64,000 nucleotides of DNA from Haloflavibacter putidus (GCF_006546625.1 NZ_VIAR01000006.1:124001-188000); one strand, 5' to 3'. Counted from the first letter of the stretch, positions 45,611-54,069 are shown. Translations and numbers: made by a program. The notes: a model not told the origin generated them from the letters alone.

Positions 45611-46030
45611 TTAATTAGGAACTATTACCTGCGTCTGCTCTCCGTTTGAAGTATCAAGAATATTAATTATCAAGCCTTCATTAGATTCAAAAACTTCTAT
45701 TGCTAAACTTCCGAAACTAAAGGTGCCTGGTTGTGTTAAATCTCCTATTCCTTCTATTTGCTGCTGCAACAAACGTCGAGATATTTGACTTAGAATCTGA
45801 CTATTTAAAGACTCTCCAAATCGCTCTAATTCAGACTGTTCTTGACGGCTCGCTCCAGGAGCAGTAAACCCATTTTGCGCATTGGCAGAACTTAGCATCC
45901 ATTGGTAGTTAAATGTTTCTCCTCCAAATGCCGGGTTTATTGGCTTATACGTTAGTTGTTGTGCACTTAAAGCGCAACTAAAAAAAATAAAAGTTAAAAA
46001 GATTAAATATTTCATAGGATTTATATTCAA
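45611..46030 (-). CDS. csgF: curli assembly protein CsgF
   Basis: This 139-residue secreted protein (signal peptide 1-22, ending CALSAQ) matches CsgF, which caps the CsgG channel and places the nucleator at the surface. The N-terminal mature segment QQLTYKPINPAFGGETFNYQ, followed by SSANAQN, is the CsgG-binding part conserved with the E. coli protein. The gene overlaps csgE by 4 bp. Confidence 0.93.
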   Translation of the reverse strand: MNINPMKYLIFLTFIFFSCALSAQQLTYKPINPAFGGETFNYQWMLSSANAQNGFTAPGASRQEQSELERFGESLNSQILSQISRRLLQQQIEGIGDLTQPGTFSFGSLAIEVFESNEGLIINILDTSNGEQTQVIVPN

Positions 46031-46800
46031 TATCTTGTAATTTGTTGATTTTGTTGTTGCAAACGTTGCAAATGAGCTATAGCTCTGCTTAAAGCCGTTT
46101 GTGCCATTTGCTTTAAAAATTCTTTTCTAGGTTGGGAGAAAAATTGCCATACCAAATCATCGCCAACTTTTACACTAATTCTTGTTGTTCTGCCGCGTCC
46201 TGGCGCTTCATCTATCGTAATATTTTTAGCAGATATAATTCCTCTATTATAGTATTCTGAGTAAAAATATCGGTGGAAATCTCTACCAGCTTTTGTTAAT
46301 GTGTTTTCAATTATCAAGCCGTTAATTACAAAACCGTCCTGCGGCTTAGCTTGATCTGGAGAGTTGGCAGCCGGTTGTTCGCGCTGCGGATCAATTTCTG
46401 TTTTACCACCTTCTTCTAAAACCAATCTATCTTTACCAATAGGTTTCCCATCTTTATCATAAAGAAGCAGTGCTAAAATTATTTTTGCATCTTCATTAAA
46501 ATTTATATTTACCTGAGCCAAGAGTATTTTCTGATTGCCTTTTATAAAAAAATCATTGGCTTGACTACTTTTTGAAACGTTGCCTTTTACATCTTCCTTA
46601 AATACCATAAAATCATATTGCAATGGATAATCAGAAGGAGTCAAATTTTCTGCTGAAGCTTTAAAAGTTGTAAACTCGCTATTCTTCTCTACCAGTATCT
46701 CGGCTTTAACTTCTTTATTAAAATATTGAGCATGAAGTGTATGCATTGACATTAAAGCAAAGAGTAGACAAGTTAATTTAAAGTAGTTGTTTAGTTTCAA
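46027..46800 (-). CDS. csgE: curli chaperone CsgE with extra N-terminal domain
   Basis: This 257-residue secreted protein (signal peptide 1-24) has a C-terminal CsgE domain at about 155-250: GFVINGLIIENTLTKAGRDF, FYSEYYN and VWQFFSQPRKE match the periplasmic CsgE plug that delivers subunits to CsgG. Residues 26-128 are an additional beta-rich domain (YDFMVFKEDVKGNVSKSSQ, KILLAQVNINF, LLYDKDGKPIGKDRLVL) joined by a Pro-rich linker (129-154). The pattern of this extra domain is like the curlin inhibitor CsgH of alphaproteobacteria, a proposal based on strand pattern only. E. coli CsgE is about 129 residues. Confidence 0.88.
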   Translation of the reverse strand: MKLNNYFKLTCLLFALMSMHTLHAQYFNKEVKAEILVEKNSEFTTFKASAENLTPSDYPLQYDFMVFKEDVKGNVSKSSQANDFFIKGNQKILLAQVNINFNEDAKIILALLLYDKDGKPIGKDRLVLEEGGKTEIDPQREQPAANSPDQAKPQDGFVINGLIIENTLTKAGRDFHRYFYSEYYNRGIISAKNITIDEAPGRGRTTRISVKVGDDLVWQFFSQPRKEFLKQMAQTALSRAIAHLQRLQQQNQQITRY

Positions 46801-46812
46801 AATAAAAATCTA

Positions 46813-47334
46813 TTATTTATAACTTCGTATAATAATATCCGGCGAATTTTGTGTTTGTTTAAATTTTAAAGATTTCGTTATTTCATTTGTTCCAAAACGC
46901 TCAAAATAATTACCTCCTTCTTGTCTTAATTCGAGTGAGGCGTCTACATTACGGTCGTAAACAAAATCTTTTACAATATTATAATCTCCATTCTGAAGTA
47001 TATTGGTATATATGGTATTAGCTGTATAATCTAAATTAGCGCCGTTTTGATTCCCGTTTTGAATAAGGTTAATCTCACTAGCGTTGGTTTCTGCACTAAT
47101 AGCCGCTTGATTACCTTCACCTATCTGTCTAACAAATACAGCATTATTGGTTAAAGTAGCGTTCTTAGGATTAACACTATTATCAATACCTATAGCCTGG
47201 AACAACTCGGGCGTGGCTGCTTGAGCCTCTCCGGTTTTTTGCCCTTCTGTTTTCTCTTCTTTATAGGTTTGCGAAAAACTGTGCGAACCCACAAAAAGAA
47301 AAATAGACAAAACTATGTATGTTAAATTTTTCAT
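46813..47334 (-). CDS. CsgB-like minor curlin or nucleator
   Basis: This 173-residue secreted protein (signal peptide 1-21) has curlin-type repeats in its middle: VFVRQIGEGNQAAISAE, INLIQNGNQNGANLD and TNILQNGDYNIVKDF, each with the Gln-x-Gly-x-x-Asn pattern. It lacks the long regular array of the neighbouring curlin and has an acidic start and a basic C-terminal IIIRSYK, so a nucleator or minor subunit role like CsgB is plausible. It lies between the major curlin gene and csgE, 12 bp before csgE. Confidence 0.75.
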   Translation of the reverse strand: MKNLTYIVLSIFLFVGSHSFSQTYKEEKTEGQKTGEAQAATPELFQAIGIDNSVNPKNATLTNNAVFVRQIGEGNQAAISAETNASEINLIQNGNQNGANLDYTANTIYTNILQNGDYNIVKDFVYDRNVDASLELRQEGGNYFERFGTNEITKSLKFKQTQNSPDIIIRSYK

Positions 47335-47386
47335 AATAGTAAATATATTAATTTTTTATTAAAACAAGCATATATTTTTTAAAATA

Positions 47387-47415
47387 AGGAGGGCATCAAT
47401 AATATGAGCCCTCCT
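47387..47415 (-). terminator. intercistronic hairpin between the two curlin genes
   Basis: AGGAGGGC (47387-47394) pairs with GCCCTCCT (47408-47415), 8 bp with a 13-base loop. On the minus strand it is followed by TTATTTTA. It lies about 60 bp past the stop of the major curlin gene. It may end or protect part of the transcripts, leaving less message for the downstream secretion genes. Confidence 0.6.
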
Positions 47416-47477
47416 CTTTTGTGAAATTATTTAGAATTTTTCAATTCTTTAATCTTATGTATTTAGTTAAGGGCATC

Positions 47478-48953
47478 TTAACATCCTACACAAGGTTGAT
47501 CGATAGTGAAATCTCCTGGTGTTTGTGGGTTTTCTGGTACATTCATATCAGGAAGTTCACAGTCTATAGCATCTAAATCAAAGTCTCCACCTGGACCTAA
47601 CTGAAGGATATCAGCTACGTTACCACCATTAGGCATTCCTACTGGCATACCACCTGGAAGGTTTTGCTCTACATTGTAGCTATGACCACCACGTTGTACT
47701 AACAATATTTGGTTACACTCTCCTCTTTGAGCTGTTGTGGCACGGTTACTATCACCATCTTGGTAAGTGTTCACGATATTATCATGACCTCTTTGTGTAG
47801 AAAGCGCGATGTTATCATCACCCATTTGTCTTTGGTAAGCTTTATGGTCAAATCCGTTTTGAGCTATACCAGCTTCACTATTTGTACCACTTTGATCTTG
47901 ACGAGCATAGTTACCTGCGCCCATTGGAGAACCGTAAAGGTTTTGTACTATAAAGCCTGAGTTACCAGAGTTAGATTGATTTTGCTCTGCATAGTTAGCA
48001 TTGTTAGGATCATCACCAAACTGACGAATATCAGCTTCGTTTTCGTGACCGCTTTGGTTTTGGAAAGCCATACCTCCGTAAGAACCTAAAGTTTGAGACC
48101 CATTTGTTACGTTGTCTACTAACTGTAAGTCACTCCAAATTGGATCAAAAGAATATCCAGTAGTTACATTACCTTGTGCAATTATAGCAGAGTTACCAGC
48201 ACTTCCTGAAGATGCATCAGTAACTTGGTCTTGTTGTGCGTAGTTGTCGTCTCCGGATTGGAAAGTTCTTGCTACATTACCTGCTCCAGCTCCAAGTTCT
48301 TGTCTAACAATAGACTCGTTACCGTCACCAACTTGCTCTACTTCGGCCTCATGACCGTCTGTACCGTTTGGCCCAGCTTTTTGACGAATATAAGAAGTGT
48401 TTTCGTTACCCATCTGACGCGTCCAAGCATCATTATTATCCCAAGTTTGGAAAGTTAACGCATTGTTATCATCGCCATCTTGATCTATAGCAGCAAAGTT
48501 GTTCTCAGCATTCTGGTTATTACCTTGCTGAATTAACGCTTTGTTTCCAGCGCTAGCATCATTATTTTGCCCTTGACGCGTAATTGCATTATTCTCATCT
48601 CCCTGTTGCCAAGTAGTAGATTGGTTTTCTGAACCAGACTGGTAAACATCTGCCAGGTTTAAATAACCACTAATTGACGGGTTAGGGTTTACAGCACCAG
48701 TTTGCTTTACACGTGCCAAGTTACCTCCCATACCAGAACCATCGTTTTGGTTAGTATATACAGATTGACTAGTACCTGCCTGACGAACCCAAACTCTGTT
48801 ATCATTTCCGTTTTGAACGGACTCACCCGTGTTAGCTCCTGGTGCAGATCCAGCTTGTGCGGGAACTTGCTGAGCTGTGGGCGCTCCACTTACCTGAGCG
48901 AATCCAATCGCTCCAATCATTAGCGCTGCTGCGCTTAACATTACTTTTTTCAT
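47478..48953 (-). CDS. large CsgA-like curlin
   Basis: This 491-residue secreted protein (signal peptide 1-19, ending GAIGFAQ) is built of about two dozen ~11-residue units of the form GxxNxAxxxQ (for example QGDENNAITRQ, MGNENTSYIRQ, DGDSNRATTAQ). These are the amyloid-forming curlin repeats, with paired Gln and Asn ladders. E. coli CsgA has only five 22-residue repeats, so this subunit is roughly three times longer. The last 60 residues break from the pattern and end QPCVGC, with a third Cys at IDCELPD and one in RGECNQ. It is the first gene of the operon and follows a 681-bp gap. Confidence 0.88.
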   Translation of the reverse strand: MKKVMLSAAALMIGAIGFAQVSGAPTAQQVPAQAGSAPGANTGESVQNGNDNRVWVRQAGTSQSVYTNQNDGSGMGGNLARVKQTGAVNPNPSISGYLNLADVYQSGSENQSTTWQQGDENNAITRQGQNNDASAGNKALIQQGNNQNAENNFAAIDQDGDDNNALTFQTWDNNDAWTRQMGNENTSYIRQKAGPNGTDGHEAEVEQVGDGNESIVRQELGAGAGNVARTFQSGDDNYAQQDQVTDASSGSAGNSAIIAQGNVTTGYSFDPIWSDLQLVDNVTNGSQTLGSYGGMAFQNQSGHENEADIRQFGDDPNNANYAEQNQSNSGNSGFIVQNLYGSPMGAGNYARQDQSGTNSEAGIAQNGFDHKAYQRQMGDDNIALSTQRGHDNIVNTYQDGDSNRATTAQRGECNQILLVQRGGHSYNVEQNLPGGMPVGMPNGGNVADILQLGPGGDFDLDAIDCELPDMNVPENPQTPGDFTIDQPCVGC

Positions 48954-49580
48954 GATTTAAAAATTTAGTTATTAATAATTAGTATTTGGTATTGATTGTA
49001 AAATCCATTATTTTGGTTAAGCCGTCTTTGGCTAAATCTGTTTTTAGTCTACCTAGGTTACAGACAACCTTACGGCATTATTCACACATCATTTAATTGC
49101 TAATTGTTTATTTTTACTTTCAAAGAAGATTATAATCTATAATCACCCTTGGCTATAAACTTTCACATTTCATAGAATATAAAATTGAAATTTTCCGCGG
49201 TCATTATCTCAAAATTTTATTCTTTTCTACTGGTACTAAATTACATACATATCAACCCTATAACAATAAAATTCATAATTTATCGATATAAACCTATCTA
49301 TTTTCGTTATACTGCAATAGATTAATATATTTACTCACTTAGTCGCAAATACGTGTCGATCAACGGATTGGATACGTAATATACGCATTAGATATAGGAC
49401 GTAGTAAATGGGTTTTAATCTGAAAAAAGGAAATTTCACGCAACAAATCCTAAAATAAATTCCGTTTATCTATTCCGTAAAGAAAAATAATGTCGAGATA
49501 GGAGTGTTTTTCTTTATCTAGTAGTGTTTATTTTTTTAGGTATAAAATATTTTACCGCTAATTGAGATTATCTCATAATA
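48954..49580. other. curli operon upstream region (no gene)
   Basis: This 627-bp stretch between the major curlin gene and the glutamine synthetase terminator has no supported reading frame on either strand. It is very AT-rich and holds the leader hairpin at 49021-49076. No exact TAnnTTTG box was found on the minus strand, so the curlin promoter is unidentified and may use another sigma factor or a divergent box. Its length suggests room for regulator binding. Confidence 0.6.
49021..49076 (-). promoter_or_regulatory. leader hairpin upstream of the major curlin gene
   Basis: On the minus strand GCCGT pairs with ACGGC at the two ends of this segment. Inside, GGTT pairs with AGCC and GTCTG with CAGAT, leaving a loop that contains CCTAGG. 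The structure lies 68-123 bp upstream of the curlin ATG and would be in the 5' leader if transcription starts beyond 49076. It could regulate translation or bind a regulator; this is inference. Confidence 0.4.
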
Positions 49581-49612
49581 AAAAGCCCTACCAAAATTGG
49601 CAGGGCTTTTTT
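49581..49612 (-). terminator. terminator of the glutamine synthetase gene
   Basis: AAAAGCCCTACC and GGCAGGGCTTTT form a 12-bp stem around a 6-base loop. The single mismatch becomes a G-U pair on the minus strand, which shows the intended direction. It lies 22 bp after the stop at 49635. Confidence 0.88.
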
Positions 49613-49634
49613 ATACACCTTATTATATAGGTAA

Positions 49635-51821
49635 TTAATTAGTAAACAACAACTCTCTAAATTTAGTTAGCGGCCATAGTTCATCATCTATAAGTAACTC
49701 TAACTTATCGCAGTGGTAGCGTATACCTTCAAAATAAGGTTTTACCTGGTTGCAATAAGCAAAGGCTTTTTCTTCTGAATTTTCTATTTTATTAGCCTTT
49801 TTACGTTCTTCAATCATATCTGTAATGCCTTTGTTTATTTTTTCAATATGTCTAGAAATATCTGCTATGATAGTCAATTGTTCACTAGCGTGGGTTTTAA
49901 AATCTTCGCCGTAAATTTCTTTAAGACCTTTTACGTTTTTAATAAGGATATTTTGATATCTTATTGCTGTAGGAATTACGTGGTTGCGTGCAATATCGCC
50001 GAGTACTCTTCCTTCAATTTGTATGTGCATGGCATAAGCTTCTACTTCTATCTCGTGCCGCGCCTCTATTTCTGTGCGGTTCATTACTCCCATTTCTTCG
50101 TAGAGTTTAACTGCTTTTTCGCCAATTTTAATTTTTAATGCCTCGGGAGTATTTCTGTTGTTACTTAAGCCGCGTTTTTCAGCTTCTTTTTCCCAAGCTT
50201 CTCCATAACCATCGCCTTCAAATCTAATTTTTTTAGATTTTTTAATGTAATCGCGCAAGACGTTAAAGATGGCGTCATCTTTTTTCATCTTTTTCTTTTT
50301 GATAAGCTTATCTACCGCAGCTTTAAAATCCTGTAATTGCTTTGCCATAATTGTGTTTAACACAGTCATTGGGTTAGCGCAATTGGCTGTAGATCCTACT
50401 GCACGAAACTCAAATTTATTTCCTGTAAAGGCAAAAGGAGAAGTTCTGTTTCTATCTGTGTTATCGCGTAGGATTTCTGGAATTTTACCAACTACGTTTA
50501 ATTTTAAATCCGTTTTTTCTTGTGCAGACAACTCCCCGTCTGTTACTTTTTCCAATTCATCTAAAACTTTGGTAAGCTGCGAGCCTATAAATACAGATAT
50601 AATGGCCGGTGGAGCTTCGTTTGCACCTAATCGATGATCGTTAGAGGCAGTTGCTATAGAAGCGCGCAACAATTCTTCATTATCACAAACGGCTTTTATA
50701 GTATTTACAAAAAAGGTTAAAAACTGCAAGTTCTTCATTGGGGTAGAACCGGGACTTAGTAAATTGGTACCGGCATCTGTAGATAAGGACCAGTTATTAT
50801 GTTTGCCGCTTCCGTTTACACTTGCAAAAGGTTTTTCGTGAAATAAAACCCGTAAATCGTGCCGGTCTGCAACCTTATCCATCAGATCCATCAATAACAA
50901 ATTATGATCTACCGCCAAGTTAGCTTCCTCAAAAATTGGAGCCAACTCAAATTGGTTAGGTGCTACCTCGTTATGTCTTGTCTTTACCGGAATACCCAAA
51001 AGCATACATTCGTTTTCGAGATCGCGCATATAATTTAAAATTCTAGACGGGATTGCACCAAAGTAATGATCGTCTAATTGCTGACCTTTTGCCGGCGGAT
51101 GCCCCAAAAGCGCTCTTCCTGTAAGTGTAATGTCTGGTCTAGAAGCTGCTAATGCTTTATCTATTAAAAAGTATTCTTGCTCCCAGCCTAAGGTAGCATT
51201 CACTTTTTCTACTTTTTTATTAAAATACTTTACTACATCTGTTGCTGCTTTATCCAAAACATGTAAAGAACGCAGTAAAGGCGCTTTAAAATCTAGAGAT
51301 TCTCCTGTATAGGAAACAAAAACTGTAGGTATACAAAGGGTTGTTCCTAATATAAACGCCGGCGAGGTTGGATCCCAAGCTGTATAACCGCGAGCCTCAA
51401 AAGTGTTTCTAATTCCCCCGCTAGGGAAACTGGAAGCATCTGGTTCTTGCTGGACCAAACTACTACCGCCAAACTTTTCTATAGCTTGACCGTCTGAAAT
51501 GGTTTCAAAAAAAGCATCATGTTTTTCAGCTGAAGTTCCGGTTAAGGGTTGAAACCAGTGTGTATAATGCGTTGCGCCTTTAGAAATTGCCCATTCTTTC
51601 ATTCCTGTTGAAATATGGTCTGAAATGCGGCGTTTTATTTTTGTACCGTATTGAATTGCATCCATAACGCTACTATACGAATCTTTTGTAAGGTACTGGC
51701 GCATAGCTCGCTCGTTAAAAACATTTTTAGCAAAGACTTGCGAGCGTCTTTCGAATTCTTCGACTTCTACCGGTTGACGGTTAAAACATTGTTTGAGGGC
51801 ATAAAACCTTAAAGTTGACAT
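49635..51821 (-). CDS. glnN: glutamine synthetase type III
   Basis: This 728-residue enzyme makes glutamine from glutamate, ammonia and ATP. The length and sequence are of the GSIII class found in Bacteroides and relatives. WEQEYFLID near residue 214 has the metal-binding Glu residues. KTRHNEVAPNQFELAPIFE near 277, FHEKPFASVNGSGKHNNWS near 328 and NRTSPFAFTGNKFEFRAVG near 465 are further active-site segments, the last with the conserved Arg and Glu. The gene stands alone, with its own terminator and a promoter that has two identical upstream boxes, so nitrogen control at the promoter is likely. Confidence 0.95.
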   Translation of the reverse strand: MSTLRFYALKQCFNRQPVEVEEFERRSQVFAKNVFNERAMRQYLTKDSYSSVMDAIQYGTKIKRRISDHISTGMKEWAISKGATHYTHWFQPLTGTSAEKHDAFFETISDGQAIEKFGGSSLVQQEPDASSFPSGGIRNTFEARGYTAWDPTSPAFILGTTLCIPTVFVSYTGESLDFKAPLLRSLHVLDKAATDVVKYFNKKVEKVNATLGWEQEYFLIDKALAASRPDITLTGRALLGHPPAKGQQLDDHYFGAIPSRILNYMRDLENECMLLGIPVKTRHNEVAPNQFELAPIFEEANLAVDHNLLLMDLMDKVADRHDLRVLFHEKPFASVNGSGKHNNWSLSTDAGTNLLSPGSTPMKNLQFLTFFVNTIKAVCDNEELLRASIATASNDHRLGANEAPPAIISVFIGSQLTKVLDELEKVTDGELSAQEKTDLKLNVVGKIPEILRDNTDRNRTSPFAFTGNKFEFRAVGSTANCANPMTVLNTIMAKQLQDFKAAVDKLIKKKKMKKDDAIFNVLRDYIKKSKKIRFEGDGYGEAWEKEAEKRGLSNNRNTPEALKIKIGEKAVKLYEEMGVMNRTEIEARHEIEVEAYAMHIQIEGRVLGDIARNHVIPTAIRYQNILIKNVKGLKEIYGEDFKTHASEQLTIIADISRHIEKINKGITDMIEERKKANKIENSEEKAFAYCNQVKPYFEGIRYHCDKLELLIDDELWPLTKFRELLFTN

Positions 51822-51846
51822 ACAGATTGTTTTTGTATTAAGTTCA

Positions 51847-51854
51847 CAAAAGTA
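51847..51854 (-). promoter_or_regulatory. -7 promoter box (TACTTTTG) for glnN
   Basis: On the minus strand TACTTTTG matches TAnnTTTG 25 bp upstream of the ATG. Instead of a normal -33 TTG, the GAGGGGTGTT box lies 12 bp further upstream. Confidence 0.6.
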
Positions 51855-51866
51855 AAATTTTTTGAG

Positions 51867-51928
51867 AACACCCCTCTATTTTAATGTTAATTTGTTTTTA
51901 AATACACTTAAAAAAATTAACACCCCTC
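51867..51928 (-). promoter_or_regulatory. two direct GAGGGGTGTT boxes at the glnN promoter
   Basis: The 10-mer GAGGGGTGTT (minus strand) occurs at 51867-51876 and again at 51919-51928. The two copies have the same orientation and start 52 bp apart, close to five helical turns, so they face the same side of the DNA. The nearer box covers the usual -33 position. The A/T-rich flanks are also partly alike. A regulator or alternative polymerase contact is a natural reading; the protein involved is not known. Confidence 0.5.
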
Positions 51929-51933
51929 CAATT

Positions 51934-52884
51934 TTACCCATTTATTACAGTTAACGCTATAAAAATAGAATATGCTGCAAATAAGAAAAATCCTTTGATA
52001 CGGCTAAATATAAATTTCTTAGGCAAAAATACTAGTGGTAATAGTACCAAAGCAAAACCAAGCATCCACCAGACATCTGTGCTTAATACTTCTTGCGATT
52101 GCATTTTAATTGGCAGAATAAAGGAAGTAATTCCTAAAACAGAAGCAATATTAAAGATATTAGAACCAATTAAATTCCCTAAAGAAAGCGCTTTTTCTTT
52201 TTTTACAGCCGCCATAACAGAGGCCGCTAATTCTGGTACACTTGTACCAACTGCTACCATAGTAACAGATATTACCCGTTCACTAACGCCAAGTTTGGTA
52301 GCCAAATCAATAGAACCTGCTACCAACCAATCTGAGCCAAAATATAAAGCTGCCCCGCCAATTAAAAGCCAAATAACAATTTTAAACCAAGAGGTTTTCT
52401 GCAAATTTGTATCGACTTCTTCTACTTCTACTTCGTCATTTTTTCTGGCCCTACGCAATAAAACTACTAGATAAACAACAACCATAGCAAGTAAAGAAAG
52501 CCCTTCTACCCTACTTAAAACCTCATCATTTTTTAGAAAAAAATAGAGGGCAAGCGAAAATAGAAGCATTACAGGCCAATTGAATTTATAGAAATCACGG
52601 TCTATGCTTATCGCGGAAATCATAGCAGTTACCCCCAACACCAATCCTAAATTGGCGATATTAGAACCAATAACATTTCCCAAACTAATATCTGAAGCAC
52701 CATTAAGAGCAGCTTGCAAACTCACTAATAATTCCGGTAAAGAAGTGGCAAATGAAACTACAGTTAATCCAATAACCATAGTAGAAATATTTAGTTTAAA
52801 AGAAAGAGAAACTGAAGACCTAACCAGAAACTCTCCGCCAACAACCAAAAGTACAAAACCTGCAATTATAAGAATTATAGACAT
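51934..52884 (-). CDS. calcium/sodium antiporter (CaCA family, YrbG-like)
   Basis: This 316-residue membrane protein has about ten helices in two inverted halves. Each half carries the cation-binding alpha repeat: SLGNVIGSNIANLGLVLGV near residue 67 and SLGNLIGSNIFNIASVLGI near 231, together with SFATSLPELLVS and AVGTSVPELAASVM. It exchanges Ca2+ for Na+ or H+ across the inner membrane. It lies upstream of glnN in the same direction with 112 bp between them that hold the glnN promoter. Confidence 0.93.
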   Translation of the reverse strand: MSIILIIAGFVLLVVGGEFLVRSSVSLSFKLNISTMVIGLTVVSFATSLPELLVSLQAALNGASDISLGNVIGSNIANLGLVLGVTAMISAISIDRDFYKFNWPVMLLFSLALYFFLKNDEVLSRVEGLSLLAMVVVYLVVLLRRARKNDEVEVEEVDTNLQKTSWFKIVIWLLIGGAALYFGSDWLVAGSIDLATKLGVSERVISVTMVAVGTSVPELAASVMAAVKKEKALSLGNLIGSNIFNIASVLGITSFILPIKMQSQEVLSTDVWWMLGFALVLLPLVFLPKKFIFSRIKGFFLFAAYSIFIALTVING

Positions 52885-53083
52885 CTATTTTTTGCGGCTA
52901 AGATAAAATAATTATTTGGCATACCTTTTAGGAAGTATAGATTGCTGTTATTTTAAGTTAGCTATAAATTGTGTAAGAACATTAAATAATTTTATTACCG
53001 GTAAATTGCTATAATTTTCTTAAAAACTAGTCCTTTATTTAGACACTAGCCTCTATTATTGTATTTTAGTTAAAAACAAGACT

Positions 53084-53263
53084 ATGGGACTTAAAACAGG
53101 TTTTTTTAGAACTTTAGCAAAAGTTAATAGAATAGTATTACCTAATTACACCAAACGCGGATTAGATTTGTGGGAAGCAACTAAGCTGCAAAAAATTATT
53201 ATTGGTTGGAAAGCTTGGGTAACCAAACACGCGGGTGGTAATCAAAAACTTTTACAAAACTAA
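53084..53263 (+). CDS. 59-residue conserved-type small protein
   Basis: An ATG at 53084 opens a 59-codon frame ending TAA at 53261-53263. The protein is basic: GLKTGFFRTLAKVNRIVLP, then YTKRGLDLWEATKLQKIIIG and WKAWVTKHAGG. It resembles a short flavobacterial protein often carried in databases under a dubious SsrA-binding name (from memory); it is far too short for SmpB. The stop overlaps the convergent apt stop by 4 bp, which supports it being a real gene. No exact promoter box was found. Confidence 0.6.
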   Translation: MGLKTGFFRTLAKVNRIVLPNYTKRGLDLWEATKLQKIIIGWKAWVTKHAGGNQKLLQN

Positions 53264-53775
53264 TAGGAAAGCAAAACCTGTGTTGGATATTGCTTTATCT
53301 GCTCGATACCGTTTAAAGCTTTAATCTCCAACAAAAAATTGCATTGCACAATCTCTCCTTCCAGTCTTTTTACCAAATTACAAGCTGCTCTTGCCGTGCC
53401 GCCGGTAGCTAAAACATCGTCGTGAACAAGCACGTTTTCGTTTGGTAAAATAGCATCTTGGTGAATTTCTAACCAATCGTTACCATATTCCAAATCATAA
53501 GCTTCTTGCAACACTTTATAAGGTAATTTGCCTTTTTTTCTTACCGGAACAAAACCTGCTTTTAGCTTTTGCGCCAAAAGCATAGCAAAAAAGAAACCGC
53601 GGGACTCTACACCAACTACTTTGTCTATTTGCATTGTTGGTAAGTTTTTCACAAATTCATCTACGCAGAATTCTACCGCTTCCGGATGCATTAAAAGTGG
53701 CGAAATATCTTTATAGGAAATTCCTTTTTTAGGAAAATCCGGCACTACGCGAATATATTTTTCTAAATCTAGCAT
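53260..53775 (-). CDS. apt: adenine phosphoribosyltransferase
   Basis: This 171-residue enzyme salvages adenine to AMP using PRPP. The PRPP-binding motif VLVHDDVLATGGTARAAC is near residue 115, VVGVESRGFFFAMLLA near 54 is the adenine-side segment, and KGISYKDISPLL near 17 is typical of Apt. Length and motifs are normal. It has a promoter box 19 bp upstream and converges on the small gene at 53084 with a 4-bp overlap. Confidence 0.96.
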   Translation of the reverse strand: MLDLEKYIRVVPDFPKKGISYKDISPLLMHPEAVEFCVDEFVKNLPTMQIDKVVGVESRGFFFAMLLAQKLKAGFVPVRKKGKLPYKVLQEAYDLEYGNDWLEIHQDAILPNENVLVHDDVLATGGTARAACNLVKRLEGEIVQCNFLLEIKALNGIEQIKQYPTQVLLSY

Positions 53776-53794
53776 TGGATTTTTATTTTAAAAA

Positions 53795-53802
53795 CAAATA
53801 TA
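53795..53802 (-). promoter_or_regulatory. -7 promoter box (TATATTTG) for apt
   Basis: On the minus strand TATATTTG matches TAnnTTTG 19 bp upstream of the apt ATG. Confidence 0.55.
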
Positions 53803-54026
53803 AATAATCTGAGCGTATATTTAATTACCCCAAATCATACGCGGTATATTTAACACAAAACAACAATACATGTATATAGGTATGCATTTGCAATTTCCAA
53901 TTTATTCTTTTGAAAGGCTTTTTCTTCTTTCAGCTAAAAAATTTTCCTTTACGGAAAAATAGAAAGCAAGTAGCCAGCTCTGTAAGAAATTAAAAAATAA
54001 TAGGCTCAATAATAATTATAAAAAAA

Positions 54027-54057
54027 TTTGTGAAAATGTAAAATAAGCATAACTTTG
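54027..54057 (+). promoter_or_regulatory. complete promoter of tRNA-Arg
   Basis: TTTG at 54027-54030 and TAACTTTG at 54050-54057 are spaced by 19 bp, which is the full Bacteroidota -33/-7 layout. The -7 box ends 12 bp before the tRNA, so transcription starts just upstream of the mature 5' end. Confidence 0.75.
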
Positions 54058-54069
54058 CACCCGCAAAAA

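Noticed and set aside
49081-49580. A hidden gene or small RNA in the long gap upstream of the curli operon
   Set aside because: No frame with a start and coding character, no full promoter and no terminator other than that of glnN could be found.
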